Positions 36,023 through 46,346 of a DNA stretch of 64,000 nucleotides are shown one piece after another. Every line of letters begins with the position of its first letter. The first letter of the stretch is position 1. The stretch is from Paludibacterium purpuratum (GTDB lineage: Bacteria > Pseudomonadota > Gammaproteobacteria > Burkholderiales > Chromobacteriaceae), in the NCBI RefSeq assembly GCF_004363805.1, contig NZ_SNZP01000014.1:1-64000 (forward strand), read 5' to 3'. The notes under the pieces were generated by a model, which had not been told where the DNA came from, ran no database searches, and saw only the letters and a list, made by a program, of their open reading frames with translations. The translations under genes and the position numbers were made by a program.

Positions 36023-37344
36023 GCGTTGCCTTGGCCGCGCCCCTCGGTCATGTCGTCCGCCAAGCGCCAAAACGCGCTTAATTCCTCCCCTTCGCGCTGC
36101 TGCACCTCGCGGCAAAGTCTGCCGATGTCATCGTGATGGCGCTTGAGCGTGGCGACCACGGCCGGCTCCAGTTGCTTGGCGGCCACCAGATCCTCCAGGT
36201 GCGCGAACACCTGGATTTCGGGTAGTCCCTGTCGGTAGGGACGATCCTCGATCAGCGCGGTGTAGATATCCGCTACCGCCATGATGCGCGCACCCAGGCT
36301 GAGCTTGTCCGCGGACTTGTGGAACGGATAGCCGCTGCCGTCGAGACGTTCATGATGGTGCGATGCCCATTCGGCAATATCGCTCAGTCCGTTGATTTTG
36401 CTGAGGATGTCGTGCGTGATGTAGCTGTGCGAGCGCATGCGCGCCATCTCTTCCCGCGCCAGTGGGCCCCCGCGGTTGATGTACTCGTTGGGGATGGCCA
36501 ACTTGCCGGTATCGTGCAAATAACCGGCGATACGCATCTTGGCCGCCTCGGCCGCGCTCATGCCCATGTGGCGGGCGATGGTTTCGGCGCAGATCGCCAC
36601 ACCGGCGGAGTGCGTGGCGGTGAAATGGCTACGCGAGTCGATGATCAACGCAAAGAAGCGCGCAAACAACATCAGCTTCGGCAGATCCAGTTCGATGTCC
36701 TCGAACGGCGCCAGCGCCTTGAGAATTTGATCGAGATTGACGGAAAACAGATCCAACCAGAAGCGCTCGGCGCGCGACACCGCCAGGAAAGCCGCCACAT
36801 GATCGGGGTGGAATACCGCGCCGGCTTTTTCGGCGATGCACAGCCGGATCTCCTCCATGTCCGCCAGGATATTGTCCCGCCCCTGCGCCAATACTTCGAT
36901 GCGGTCGGCCAAGTGGATCAGATGGCTCAACATCGGCACCGGGCGTTGTTCGAACCGCTGTCCGGCCCCGTCTTCCCACGGGACATGATGGTATGCCACC
37001 AGCGATGCATATGGTCGGAAGGCTTCGAATTGTCCCAGCAGGTGGGCGCCCATCTGCGCGTGCCGGTGCGGTTCGATCTCCTCGAACGCCAAGAGACGCA
37101 ACCTGTCGTGCAGCGCCAGCGCGCCGATATCGTGAAAGATCGAGGCGATGAACAGACTGCGGTAATCGTCCATCGACAGCTGCATGGCCAGACCGATCTG
37201 GGCGGCGATCAGGCAAGTGCGTTTTTGGTGCGAGCCCAGCCGCGGGTCGAGCAGATCGAGCGTTGTGGACAAGGCCGCGACCATGTCGAACAGGCGAACG
37301 TTGAGCACGGCGTGGGAATGGGCATCGGTATGGACGACGGCCAT
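36019..37344 (-). CDS. Tandem HD-domain protein with C-terminal HD-GYP
   Basis: A 441-residue protein. The first half has an HD domain (SIFHDIGALALHDR, then VAYHHVPWED). The second has a full HD-GYP domain: TATHSAGVA, YLHDTGKLAIPNEYI, SHSYITHDIL and HHERLDGSGYPF, so c-di-GMP phosphodiesterase activity is likely there. The first HD lacks the GYP loop and may be regulatory. ATG 37344 is chosen because GAGAGG lies six bases before it; upstream ATGs at 37380, 37386 and 37407 lack such a site. No sensor domain or membrane helix is seen. Confidence 0.88.
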   Translation of the reverse strand: MAVVHTDAHSHAVLNVRLFDMVAALSTTLDLLDPRLGSHQKRTCLIAAQIGLAMQLSMDDYRSLFIASIFHDIGALALHDRLRLLAFEEIEPHRHAQMGAHLLGQFEAFRPYASLVAYHHVPWEDGAGQRFEQRPVPMLSHLIHLADRIEVLAQGRDNILADMEEIRLCIAEKAGAVFHPDHVAAFLAVSRAERFWLDLFSVNLDQILKALAPFEDIELDLPKLMLFARFFALIIDSRSHFTATHSAGVAICAETIARHMGMSAAEAAKMRIAGYLHDTGKLAIPNEYINRGGPLAREEMARMRSHSYITHDILSKINGLSDIAEWASHHHERLDGSGYPFHKSADKLSLGARIMAVADIYTALIEDRPYRQGLPEIQVFAHLEDLVAAKQLEPAVVATLKRHHDDIGRLCREVQQREGEELSAFWRLADDMTEGRGQGNA

Positions 37345-37477
37345 CGCATCCTCTCGGGCGCAAGACGTAAAAGATGACATAGCCATATTATAGTTATCTG
37401 CCAACACTTTGCTTGCCGCGCATGCTTTTCGATGGCTGATTGTAAATTTAGCATGATCTCTCTTTTAACGAGAGGTG

Positions 37478-40087
37478 ATGAGTAAAATGGCAATCTCTTC
37501 GATAAATAAGTTACCCCCAGGCATCCAATACGTGCGGACGTTGTCCGGCTTCAATGAATACCGGCTGGACAACGGTCTGCAAATCCTGCTTGGCGTCGAT
37601 GCCACCACACCGGCGCCGGTCCAGATCGATCTGGTGTACCAGGTCGGTTCCAAGCACGAAAACTATGGCGAAACCGGCATGGCGCATGTGTTGGAGCACA
37701 TGGTGTTCAAGCAAGCGGATTGCGACACCTGCAGTGCTTTGCAGAAACTCAAGCAACGCGCGCTGAGCTATAACGCGGAAACATATTTCGATTACACCCT
37801 GTACAACGCCGTTTTCGTCAGCGACGGCACGCTGGCGGACAATCTGGCCTGGTTTATGGGCTGGCTGGCCGGCATGATGAACCAACAAAGCTTTTTGGCG
37901 CAGCATCGGCTCGATCTCGAGAAAGTCGTCGTGCGCAACGAGTACGAGATCAACGAAGACGAAGACGACAAAGCATTGCGCGACGAGTGCCTGGCCGCCA
38001 TGTTCAAATGGCACAACTACGGCAACGCCATCATCGGCGCGCCCAGCGACGTGGCGCACAGCGACGCCGAGCTGCTCGCCGCTTTCTACCGGCGGCATTA
38101 CCGGCCGGATAACGCCAGCCTGATCGTCAGTGGCCAGATCGACCCCAGCGTGTTGCTAGAGGGGATCGTCGCTCATTTTTCGCCGATCCAATGCCCCGCT
38201 CGACCATTGCCGGCGCCGGTCACCGTCGAGCCGCAGCAGCAAGGCGAGCGAGAAGTGACCCTGCGTCGCGTCGGTGAGGCGCCCGTCTTGCTGCTGGGCT
38301 ATCGCGGTCCGGCGTTCGCGCATCCGGATACGGCGGCGCTTTGGTTGCTCGCCAAGATTTTCCAGGCCCGCCTGACCATGCGCCGGGACGCGCTGCAGTC
38401 GATCGTCGTCATGGACTCGAACGCCATCGGCATTTTGCCGGCGGCCGATTTCAATATCCTGGAGTGTAAGCTGACGCTACATTCCCATGCCGAGCTACCG
38501 AAGGCCCGCGCCGCGATGCTCGCGCTGTTCGAGGCTGGAGAACGTCTGAGCCAGGCGGAGCTGGATGCCGTGCGCCAAGGGCTGTCGCGAAGCGATCATG
38601 CCGCGGAAGAAGGCCATGAGGACATTATTCTCGGTGTGCAGTGCGGAGACTGGCGTTTAGCCGTTTGGCATGGGCGGCGCCTTCTCGCGCTCTCGCTGGC
38701 CGAGGTACAGACCGCGGCCGATATCTTGCTGCAGCCGGCCAATCGGACGCTCGGCATGCTTGTGCCGGTCGACCAAGCACCGGTTGCGTGGCAGCCGGCG
38801 CCGGCGATCGACCTCGATGCCTTGTTGGCGGCTCCTCAGGGCTTGGCGCAAGGCGTCGCGCCGGCCGCGGGTATCGTGTTTGACGAGCTCGAGGCGGGTG
38901 CACTACGCCACACGCTTGATAACGGCGCGCAAGTTGCCTGGTTTGCCCGTCCGGGGTACGGCAGTGCCAAGGCGTTTTGTCGGTTTACTTTGAGCGATGC
39001 CCAATCGGGTCAGCAATATTTGCTGCCGTATTTGCTACGACAACTCGTGCGGCTCAGTGCCCCGGAGTTCGAAGGGGGTGTGGTCGCCGACGTGGCCTTC
39101 ATGCAGCTCGATATCGCGATGGAAGCGTGGACACCCGGGGTGCTCGAGCATGATATCGCCGTGCTATGTCGTGCGTTGGGACGTAGTGTCAAGTTATCGG
39201 CCGACGAATGCCAGCATCTGCTCACCGGCCTGGATAACGACCTGGATCGTTACGGACATCTGACTTCCGCCGCGCCTTACCCGGCTGGTCATTCGCTCTA
39301 TCACCCCAGTGCCGGCGACTGGCAGACCGCCATCCGGGCGGCGGATCCTTATAGGTTGCAACAGATGTTGCAAGGCACGCTGAGTGCTTGCCGCACGACA
39401 CTGGGCGTCGTAGGCGACATCGACCAGGGCTTGTTGCGACAATCGCTCCAGGACGGCTTTGGCGATTGGCCTGCCGCGCAGCCCTTCCGGCCGCTGATCC
39501 TGGATGTGCCGCAGCCCACAGCCCAGCGCGAAGAGGTGTGCACCCCCGGAAAAAAGAATGCGCGTATGGCCACTTTCCTTGCCGTTCCGCCATTCAGTCA
39601 TGCGGACTACCCCGCGCTCAAAATGGCCAGCCGCTTGTTGGGCTTGCGCCTGTTTGTGCGCATCCGGGAGCAAATGGGGCTCAGTTATTCGATGGCCTCC
39701 GACTTCTACTTGCCTGCGTACGGGGCGCCTTTTTCAATTTGGTCTTTCCAGGTGACTTTCGCCCCGCAGAATCGCACGCGTGTCGAACAAGGTTTTGACG
39801 AAGAGTTGGCGTGCGCACGCCGCGACGGCTTCGACGAGCAGGAACTGGGGGATGTCAAACGCTATTTCGCTAACCGGAGGTGGTATCAGGCCTGGAGAAA
39901 TCGGTATGTTCCCATGGATGGCGACAGCGATCCTGCCGGCATACTGGCGATCGGCGCCCAGATCGATGACGATCTGCGGCATTACGACAGGCTAGCCGCG
40001 CTGACGCTCGACGAGGTCAACGCGGCGCTACGGCGTTATCTGAATCCGGCGAGCAAGCATCGCCGTCTCACCGGCGATTTCGCCTAA
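37478..40087 (+). CDS. M16-family zinc metallopeptidase (two M16 units)
   Basis: An 869-residue pitrilysin-type peptidase. The inverted zinc motif HxxEH is His70-Glu73-His74 in GMAHVLEHMVFK, and the third ligand glutamate is in VRNEYEINEDE. The second half (from about residue 450) repeats the fold without the motif and holds the substrate-binding RIREQMGLSYSMASDFY. There is no signal peptide. ATG 37478 has AGAGG just before it; ATG 37487 is an alternative. It is divergent from the HD-GYP gene. Confidence 0.9.
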   Translation: MSKMAISSINKLPPGIQYVRTLSGFNEYRLDNGLQILLGVDATTPAPVQIDLVYQVGSKHENYGETGMAHVLEHMVFKQADCDTCSALQKLKQRALSYNAETYFDYTLYNAVFVSDGTLADNLAWFMGWLAGMMNQQSFLAQHRLDLEKVVVRNEYEINEDEDDKALRDECLAAMFKWHNYGNAIIGAPSDVAHSDAELLAAFYRRHYRPDNASLIVSGQIDPSVLLEGIVAHFSPIQCPARPLPAPVTVEPQQQGEREVTLRRVGEAPVLLLGYRGPAFAHPDTAALWLLAKIFQARLTMRRDALQSIVVMDSNAIGILPAADFNILECKLTLHSHAELPKARAAMLALFEAGERLSQAELDAVRQGLSRSDHAAEEGHEDIILGVQCGDWRLAVWHGRRLLALSLAEVQTAADILLQPANRTLGMLVPVDQAPVAWQPAPAIDLDALLAAPQGLAQGVAPAAGIVFDELEAGALRHTLDNGAQVAWFARPGYGSAKAFCRFTLSDAQSGQQYLLPYLLRQLVRLSAPEFEGGVVADVAFMQLDIAMEAWTPGVLEHDIAVLCRALGRSVKLSADECQHLLTGLDNDLDRYGHLTSAAPYPAGHSLYHPSAGDWQTAIRAADPYRLQQMLQGTLSACRTTLGVVGDIDQGLLRQSLQDGFGDWPAAQPFRPLILDVPQPTAQREEVCTPGKKNARMATFLAVPPFSHADYPALKMASRLLGLRLFVRIREQMGLSYSMASDFYLPAYGAPFSIWSFQVTFAPQNRTRVEQGFDEELACARRDGFDEQELGDVKRYFANRRWYQAWRNRYVPMDGDSDPAGILAIGAQIDDDLRHYDRLAALTLDEVNAALRRYLNPASKHRRLTGDFA

Positions 40088-40094
40088 TCGGCCG

Positions 40095-40122
40095 CGCGGC
40101 AAACCGCTGTCGGTTTGCCGCG
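40095..40122. terminator. Hairpin between convergent M16 and SDR genes
   Basis: A perfect 12-bp stem CGCGGCAAACCG/CGGTTTGCCGCG with a 4-base loop sits between two convergent stops. It is probably a shared terminator, although T-runs are absent. Confidence 0.55.
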
Positions 40123-40134
40123 TGCCGGTTTACC

Positions 40135-40893
40135 CTACAACATCATCCCGCCCGATACTTCGATGCGCTGGCCGTTGATCCAGCGGCAGTCCTCGGTCAG
40201 CAACGCGGCCACCGCGCCGCCGATATCGTCCGGCAGCCCTGCGCGTCCAAGCGCGGTTTGACTGGCGACAAAGGCGTTGAGCTGTGGATTGTCGCGCACC
40301 ATGCCGCCGCCGAAGTCGGTCTCGATCGCGCCAGGCGCCACCACGTTGACGGCGATACCGCGCGGGCCGAGTTCCTTGGCCAGATAACGGGTCAGCACTT
40401 CCACCGCCCCCTTCATCGCCGCATAGGCGGCGTAGCCCGGCAGGGCGAAACGCGCCAAACCGGAAGACAGGTTGACGATGCGACCGCCATTCTCGATCAG
40501 CGGCAGCAACGCCTGGGTCAGGAAGAACACGCCCTTGAAATGAATGTTGACCAGTTGGTCGAACTGCGCCTCGGTGGTGTCGGCGAAAGCGGCGTGGATG
40601 CCGATGCCGGCATTGTTGACCAGGAAGTCCAAAGTATCGCGCTGCCAGTGCGCCTTGAGTGTGGTTTGTACCGCGCGGGCGAAGTCGGCGAAACCGACGC
40701 TGTCGGCGACATCCAGCGGCAGCGCCACCGCGCGCCGGCCTTGGGCGGAAATTTCGCGTACCACCGACTGCGCCTCTTCCTGCTGGCTGCGATAAGTCAG
40801 GATGACGTCGATACCGTGCGCCGCCAGGTGCAGTGCCATACTTTTGCCCAGGCCGCGGCTGCCGCCAGTCACTAATGCGATCTTGTTGCTCAT
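40135..40893 (-). CDS. Short-chain dehydrogenase/reductase
   Basis: A 252-residue classical SDR. The cofactor motif is VTGGSRGLGKS, NNAG is at NNAGIGIHA, the catalytic Ser is in VNLSSGLA and Tyr/Lys in YAAYAAMKGAVEV. The end ISGGMML-like (EVSGGMML) is typical. ATG 40893 has AAGGAGA upstream. Substrate unknown. It is a lone gene. Confidence 0.92.
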   Translation of the reverse strand: MSNKIALVTGGSRGLGKSMALHLAAHGIDVILTYRSQQEEAQSVVREISAQGRRAVALPLDVADSVGFADFARAVQTTLKAHWQRDTLDFLVNNAGIGIHAAFADTTEAQFDQLVNIHFKGVFFLTQALLPLIENGGRIVNLSSGLARFALPGYAAYAAMKGAVEVLTRYLAKELGPRGIAVNVVAPGAIETDFGGGMVRDNPQLNAFVASQTALGRAGLPDDIGGAVAALLTEDCRWINGQRIEVSGGMML

Positions 40894-41142
40894 GAGATTC
40901 TCCTTCGGAGGGGGCTTCGCTGCAAAATACGAACGATCTCGTCCGCGTCTGACAGGCAGTTTAGGTCGCGCGACTTGTCGGATAAAGCTGGATAATCTGG
41001 ATAGACTTTCCATGAATTGCGCACAATAGTATGACGGAGATGCGTGCTATGCCGCATAGACCGCTCCGACAACAGATAAGCGCATTGTCATAGCGGCGAG
41101 CCGGTTGCATGATTCTCATATGGCGCGATAGAGGGGAATAGC

Positions 41143-41994
41143 ATGGACCAGCAGACAAGACAGGCGTATCTGGCGCGCATCGGCATTCGCCAGGCGGTCG
41201 AGATCTCGCCCGAGGGGCTGGCACAACTCCATTTGCAACATCTGCGTACCGTGCCATTCGAGAATTTAAGCCTTTTTCTCGATCAGCCCGTGCAGCTTAA
41301 CGAGGCCGCGCTGGTGGACAAGTTGGTGCGCCAGCGGCGCGGTGGTTTCTGCTATGAGGTCAACCACGCTTTTGCAAGGTTGTTGGCCAGCCTGGGTTTT
41401 GACGTCAGCCTGTTGGCTGCGCAGGTATTCGACGGCACGGTTTACGGACCGCCGTTCGACCATCTGCTGCTGCGGGTGCGTTTCGACGGCGGCGACTATC
41501 TGGCCGATGTCGGATTCGGCGATTCGTTTCTACTGCCCTTGCCGCTCTTGCCGGGGGCATGCAGCCATCAGCCGGGTGCCAGCTACCGGCTGGCAAGCAC
41601 GCAAGGGCAGTTGTCGCTACTGCAGTGCAAGCAGGTGGATGACTGGCGACCGCTGTACCGGTTCTCGCCGGACGTGCATGACATCACGGACTTCGAGCCC
41701 ATGAACCGCTTCCACCAGCATTCGCCGGCATCGCACTTCACGCGCCGTCCGATCTGCTCGCTGGCCCGCCCGGACGGTCGTATCAGCCTGAGCGGTGCGA
41801 GACTGATCATTACATTGGGAGCCGACCGGCTGGAGCAGCCGATCGGCGACGCCGTCACTTTACGCCAGTGCCTGAAGAAACATTTCGGCATCGATCTGTC
41901 CGGCGAGCAAGCGGCACTGCTGTTTGCGCGTGGCTGCGCAGCCGGAGATGCCGTTACGTCGGCAACGGGATCCACTCCTTCTCGCCGTCGATGA
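41143..41994 (+). CDS. nat: Arylamine N-acetyltransferase
   Basis: A 283-residue NAT. The catalytic triad is complete: Cys70 in RRGGFCYE, His107 in PPFDHLLLRV and Asp122 in LADVGFGD. It transfers acetyl from acetyl-CoA to aromatic amines and hydrazines. The start has a GAGGGGA site. The last 41 bases overlap the 3' end of the pirin gene on the other strand, so the C-terminal tail (Arg-rich) is probably lineage-specific. Confidence 0.93.
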   Translation: MDQQTRQAYLARIGIRQAVEISPEGLAQLHLQHLRTVPFENLSLFLDQPVQLNEAALVDKLVRQRRGGFCYEVNHAFARLLASLGFDVSLLAAQVFDGTVYGPPFDHLLLRVRFDGGDYLADVGFGDSFLLPLPLLPGACSHQPGASYRLASTQGQLSLLQCKQVDDWRPLYRFSPDVHDITDFEPMNRFHQHSPASHFTRRPICSLARPDGRISLSGARLIITLGADRLEQPIGDAVTLRQCLKKHFGIDLSGEQAALLFARGCAAGDAVTSATGSTPSRRR

Positions 41995-42817
41995 CGCCCA
42001 TGCGTTGGGCCTGCCAGTCCGCTTTCGCTTGTTCGATTCGTTCGCGCCGGCTGGAGATGAAGTTCCACCACATCGCGCGCGGGCCATCCAGCGGCGCGCC
42101 GCCGATCAGCACAACCCGGGCGCCGGCCGGTGCGTTGAGCTCGGCGGCGCCTTGCGCCAGGCAGGCCATGGTATGCCTCGAGACGCTGGCTCCACCGATC
42201 TCGACCTCGCCGTCGACCACATACACCGCGCGTTCGGCGACATGCTCCGGCAGCGGTAGGCGCTGTCCGGGGGCTAGCTGAAGATCCAGGTAGAGTGTCT
42301 CGCTGAAGGTCGCCACTGGCGAGCGCACACCGTAAGCCTCGCCGATCAACACGCGCACGATCGCGCCGTCTACGTCGAGCTGCGGCAGGTCCTCGGCCGG
42401 GGTGTGGACGAAGGCCGGCTCGCATTCCTCGGCGTCTTGCGGCAGCGCGCACCACAGTTGCAGGCCGTGCAGGTCGTAGCTTTGGTCCAGTAGATCCGCC
42501 GGCTTGCGTTCCGAGTGCACAATGCCGCGCCCGGCGGTCATCCAGTTGATGGCGCCCGGTTCGATACGCTGCACCGAACCCAGACTGTCGCGATGCATCA
42601 TCGCGCCCGCGAACAGGTAAGTGACGGTGGCCAGTCCGATATGCGGATGCGGCCGCACATCGTGCGCGTTACCGGGCGTTTCTCTCACCGGGCCCATGTG
42701 GTCGAAAAACACGAACGGGCCCACCGAGCGGCGTGCCGCCGCCGGCAAGCTGCGCCGCACGATGAAGCCGCCGCCCAGATCTTTCTCGGTCGACGATAGC
42801 AATATCGTCTCGGTCAT
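41954..42817 (-). CDS. Pirin-family protein
   Basis: A 287-residue bicupin. The metal ligands are in VRPHPHIGLATVTYLF and GRGIVHSE. Pirins bind Fe or similar metals; some bacterial ones act as quercetinases and others have regulatory roles. It is translated after the OsmC-like gene with a four-base overlap (ATGA), so the two are one operon. Confidence 0.9.
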   Translation of the reverse strand: MTETILLSSTEKDLGGGFIVRRSLPAAARRSVGPFVFFDHMGPVRETPGNAHDVRPHPHIGLATVTYLFAGAMMHRDSLGSVQRIEPGAINWMTAGRGIVHSERKPADLLDQSYDLHGLQLWCALPQDAEECEPAFVHTPAEDLPQLDVDGAIVRVLIGEAYGVRSPVATFSETLYLDLQLAPGQRLPLPEHVAERAVYVVDGEVEIGGASVSRHTMACLAQGAAELNAPAGARVVLIGGAPLDGPRAMWWNFISSRRERIEQAKADWQAQRMGVIDGEKEWIPLPT

Positions 42818-43221
42818 GAGTGTCCCCCGTCCAGGGTTTCGATGACCGTGGTGACTTGGGTCATCAGTTTATGGATAGGACAACGGTCGGCGATGGCCAG
42901 CAGCTTTTGCCGCGTCGCCTCATCCAGCGTTTCGTCGAGCGTAATCTCTGCCTGCAAACGATAGGTGCCCTGGCTTTCCTGGCTGTCGTCGCGCGTCACG
43001 TCAACGCGGATATCGCCGAGCTGGATGCCTTTGCGCTGTGCATACCACAGCATGGTGAGCGCTTTGCAGGCACCCAGCGCCGCATCGTATAGATCGTGCG
43101 GGTTGGGGCCGCTGTCGCTGCCGCCTTCTTGTTGGCTCATATCCACCACCAAGCGATGCTGTCCGATCTGCACCGTGTGGCGCATCGGCGCGGATAAATC
43201 GCGTTGGATCACAATGCTCAT
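42814..43221 (-). CDS. OsmC-family protein (YhfA-like)
   Basis: A 135-residue OsmC/Ohr-fold protein. Two cysteines lie in LGACKALTM and AIADRCPIHKLM, the pair that forms the peroxidatic site in Ohr/OsmC. The order of residues fits the YhfA branch. ATG 43221 is chosen for its GAGGGG site. It is probably for detoxification of organic peroxides, or of unknown role as in YhfA. Confidence 0.85.
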   Translation of the reverse strand: MSIVIQRDLSAPMRHTVQIGQHRLVVDMSQQEGGSDSGPNPHDLYDAALGACKALTMLWYAQRKGIQLGDIRVDVTRDDSQESQGTYRLQAEITLDETLDEATRQKLLAIADRCPIHKLMTQVTTVIETLDGGHS

Positions 43222-43301
43222 GCCGTTCCCCTCTCCCATGGTTAGGACAAATACATTTATTCATAAAGTCAGCCATATTGAAAGAAGATTCCCAGGGAGC
43301 G

Positions 43302-44525
43302 ATGGCGATGACGGATGAGGCACAAGATGCACCGCAACGGCGCTGGCTTGCTTTGCTTCATGCCGTGGCTAGCCTGTTGCTGGCCTATGCGCTGTTAATG
43401 GTCGGCAATTCGTTGGCCAGTACCCAGACCTCGCTCAGCCTGTTGGCCGATGGCGTACCGGTGGCCATGGCCGGGGTGATCCAGTCGGCTTACTACGGCG
43501 GGTTCTTTCTCGGCGGCTTCGCCTTCAGCGGTATCGTGCGCCAGTACGGCCATCACCGCGCCTTCGCCGTGCTCGCCGCACTGGTCTGCCTGGTGGCGCT
43601 GGCGCAATCGTTGTTGCACGGTTCGCTGCTGTGGCTGCTCAGCCGCTTCACCAATGGTTTGGCGATCTGCGGCGTCTTCATGGTGGTGGAGAGCTGGCTG
43701 AATGCCTGTGTCAACAACGAGCAGCGCGGCCAATTGTTTTCGCTTTACATGATTCTCAGCTACTTGGGCGCCGGTGCCGGACAGTGGCTGTTGCGGCTAC
43801 CGTTCGACCAGCCCGGTTGGCCGTTTATCATTGTTGCCATGCTGTTCACCCTGGCGATTATTCCGGTCACGCTGACGCGGCAGCAGCCTTTGCCGGTCGC
43901 GGATGCGCCGCCTGGCAACCTGTGGCGCCAGGCGCTGCGCACGTTGCGGCAACTCAATCGGCGCGCGCCGCTTGGCTGGGCCGGCGCGTTGGTCGCCGGC
44001 TGCTTCAATAGCGCCTACTACGCCATGATGCCGGTGATGTTGAGCCAGTTGCATTACGCCAATACGCATATCGGCGACTTCATGGGGCTGACGCTACTGG
44101 CGGCGCCGGTGCTGCAATGGCCGATGGGCAAATGGGCCGACCGCGGCAACCGTGCCGAGCTGCTGTCGCGTTCGGCACTGGCGGTGCTGGTGTTGTCGCT
44201 GATCCTGAGTCAAGTGCTGTTCACTTGGCTACTGCTGCCGTTGTCGATGTTGTTCGTTTGTATCGCCTTCACTTTCTACGGCACCTTGAGCGGCATCGTG
44301 AACGACGCCATGCCGCCGCATCGCCGCGTCGAGGCCAATGCCACCTTGCTGACCATGTACGCACTGGGCGGTACGCTTGGGCCGGTGCTCAGTTCGATGG
44401 TCATGGGTTGGCTCGGCCCCGCGGGCTACTTTGTCACCGCCGCGATTTTGGCCGGCGCCATGCTGGCTGCTGCACGTCTCTTCGGCGCGGCACGCCCGAT
44501 TCCCCACCCGCTGGGGCTCCTCTGA
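43302..44525 (+). CDS. MFS transporter (YcaD-like)
   Basis: A 407-residue major facilitator with twelve hydrophobic segments. The first half has GVIQSAYYGGFFLGGFAFSG and GLAICGVFMVVESWLNA, as in the YcaD group; the second has GTLSGIVNDAMPPHRRVEAN and the loop GKWADRGNR. Substrate unknown. ATG 43302 follows GGGAG. Intergenic to hcp it carries no terminator that I can see. Confidence 0.88.
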   Translation: MAMTDEAQDAPQRRWLALLHAVASLLLAYALLMVGNSLASTQTSLSLLADGVPVAMAGVIQSAYYGGFFLGGFAFSGIVRQYGHHRAFAVLAALVCLVALAQSLLHGSLLWLLSRFTNGLAICGVFMVVESWLNACVNNEQRGQLFSLYMILSYLGAGAGQWLLRLPFDQPGWPFIIVAMLFTLAIIPVTLTRQQPLPVADAPPGNLWRQALRTLRQLNRRAPLGWAGALVAGCFNSAYYAMMPVMLSQLHYANTHIGDFMGLTLLAAPVLQWPMGKWADRGNRAELLSRSALAVLVLSLILSQVLFTWLLLPLSMLFVCIAFTFYGTLSGIVNDAMPPHRRVEANATLLTMYALGGTLGPVLSSMVMGWLGPAGYFVTAAILAGAMLAAARLFGAARPIPHPLGLL

Positions 44526-44545
44526 GGTTTTGACCCGCCATCGGC

Positions 44546-44559
44546 TTGACCCGAATCAA
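44546..44559 (+). promoter_or_regulatory. FNR-like site upstream of hcp
   Basis: TTGAC-CCGA-ATCAA differs from the FNR consensus TTGAT-N4-ATCAA at one base. It lies 92 bases upstream of the hcp ATG, far enough for a class II promoter with a short leader. E. coli hcp is FNR-controlled. Confidence 0.7.
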
Positions 44560-44650
44560 GTTATTCAAAAAGAGGTATGTAGCATGCTCCTTTCGTGGCA
44601 TCACGCCGCTAGACTGTCGCCCATTCCGATCCCAACTAATGGAGTGAGTC

Positions 44651-46300
44651 ATGTTCTGTATTCAATGCGAGCAAACCATGCGTGCCCCGGGCGGCAAGGG
44701 CTGTAGTTTCACCCAGGGCATGTGCGGTAAAAGCGCAGAGACCTCGGACCAGCAGGACTTGCTGGTGGCCGTGTTGCAGGGCTTGTCGGCCTGGGCGCTC
44801 AAGGCACGCGAGTTGAACATCGTCGATGCGGCGGTCGATGCCTTCGTGCCGCGCACGCTGTTCGCCACGCTGACCAACGTCAACTTCGATACCCGCCGTA
44901 TCGTCGAGTACACGCGCGAAGCCGCGTCGTTACGCGATGGCTTGGCCGCCCGCTGCCGTGAGATCGATCGCGCCGCGGATGTGGCGCTGCCGCAAGCCGG
45001 CATTCAGCCGGCCGACGACTTGGCCGGGCTCGCCGCACAGGCGGCCGATTGGGCGCTGGACCGCGATGTATTCGACGTCAGCGAAGAGGTGCACGGCTTG
45101 CGCCTGTTGGGGTTGTATGGCTTGAAGGGCGCGGCGGCTTATATGGAGCACGCCCGCGTGCTGGATCGTCAGGATGCCGGTTTGGCGCAAGGTTTCCACG
45201 AAAAGATGGTGGCACTGGCCGATCCCTCGGATGACATCGAAGCGCTGCTGGCGCTGTCGCTCGACATCGGCCAGCTCAATTTCCGCATCATGGCCATGCT
45301 GGACGACGGCGAGACGGCGATGTTCGGTCATCCGGCGCCGACCCAGGTCAACGTCAACCCGGTGGCCGGCAAGGCGATTCTGATTTCCGGCCACGACCTG
45401 AAGGATCTGCGCGCGCTTCTGGAGCAGACCGAGGGAACCGGCATCAACGTCTACACCAACGGTGAAATGCTGCCGGCGCACGGTTACCCGGAGCTCAAGC
45501 GCTTCAAGCACTTGGCCGGCAACTACGGTAGTGCCTGGCAGAACCAGCAACGCGAGTTCGCCGCTTTCCCCGGCCCGATCGTCATGACCTCCAATTGCAT
45601 CATCGACCCGAACGTCGGCCGCTACAGCGATCGCATCTATACCCGCAGCATTGTCGGCTGGCCGGGCGTCAAGCACTTGGAAGGCGAAAGCTTTGCGCCG
45701 GTGATCGAGCAGGCGCTGGCGATGCCGGGCTTCGCCGAGACCGCCGAACCGCACCAGATCACGGTGGGTTTCGGTCGTCAGACGCTGTTGTCCGCAGCCG
45801 ATACCGTGATCGACATGGTAGCCGCCAAGCAGCTGCGCCATGTGTTCCTGGTGGGCGGTTGCGACGGCAGCCGGCAGGAGCGCAGCTACTATGCCGACTT
45901 CGCGCGCCAGGTGCCGCAAGACTGTGTCGTGATGACGCTGGCCTGTGGCAAATACCGTTTCAACAAGCATGATTTCGGTACCATCAACGGCCTGCCGCGG
46001 CTGTTGGATGTCGGTCAGTGCAACGACGCCTACTCGGCGGTGATGCTGGCCGTGACCCTGGCCGAAAAACTCGGCTGCGGCGTCAACGATCTGCCGCTGA
46101 CGCTGGTGTTGTCCTGGTTCGAGCAGAAGGCCATCGTGATCCTGCTGACCCTGCTTTCGCTTGGCGTGCGCAACATCTACACCGGCCCGACGGCGCCGGC
46201 GTTCCTTAACGACACGCTGATGGGCGTGCTGGCGGAACGCTTCGGTATGCGCGAAATCGGCACGGTGGAAGAAGATATGGCCGCCATGTTGCCGGCCTGA
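44651..46300 (+). CDS. hcp: Hydroxylamine reductase / hybrid-cluster protein
   Basis: A 549-residue iron-sulfur protein that reduces NO (and hydroxylamine) and is needed under nitrosative stress. The N-terminal cysteines Cys3, Cys6, Cys18 and Cys25 have the Cx2Cx11Cx6C spacing of enteric-type Hcp, in which this cluster is [2Fe-2S]. Hybrid-cluster ligands lie in [43 protein letters not shown] and [17 protein letters not shown] site precedes the ATG. The next gene, hcr, supplies electrons. Confidence 0.95.
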   Translation: MFCIQCEQTMRAPGGKGCSFTQGMCGKSAETSDQQDLLVAVLQGLSAWALKARELNIVDAAVDAFVPRTLFATLTNVNFDTRRIVEYTREAASLRDGLAARCREIDRAADVALPQAGIQPADDLAGLAAQAADWALDRDVFDVSEEVHGLRLLGLYGLKGAAAYMEHARVLDRQDAGLAQGFHEKMVALADPSDDIEALLALSLDIGQLNFRIMAMLDDGETAMFGHPAPTQVNVNPVAGKAILISGHDLKDLRALLEQTEGTGINVYTNGEMLPAHGYPELKRFKHLAGNYGSAWQNQQREFAAFPGPIVMTSNCIIDPNVGRYSDRIYTRSIVGWPGVKHLEGESFAPVIEQALAMPGFAETAEPHQITVGFGRQTLLSAADTVIDMVAAKQLRHVFLVGGCDGSRQERSYYADFARQVPQDCVVMTLACGKYRFNKHDFGTINGLPRLLDVGQCNDAYSAVMLAVTLAEKLGCGVNDLPLTLVLSWFEQKAIVILLTLLSLGVRNIYTGPTAPAFLNDTLMGVLAERFGMREIGTVEEDMAAMLPA

Positions 46301-46346
46301 CGTCATACGGCCCCGGCGTCCGCCGGGGCATTTCCGGAGAAAAGCT

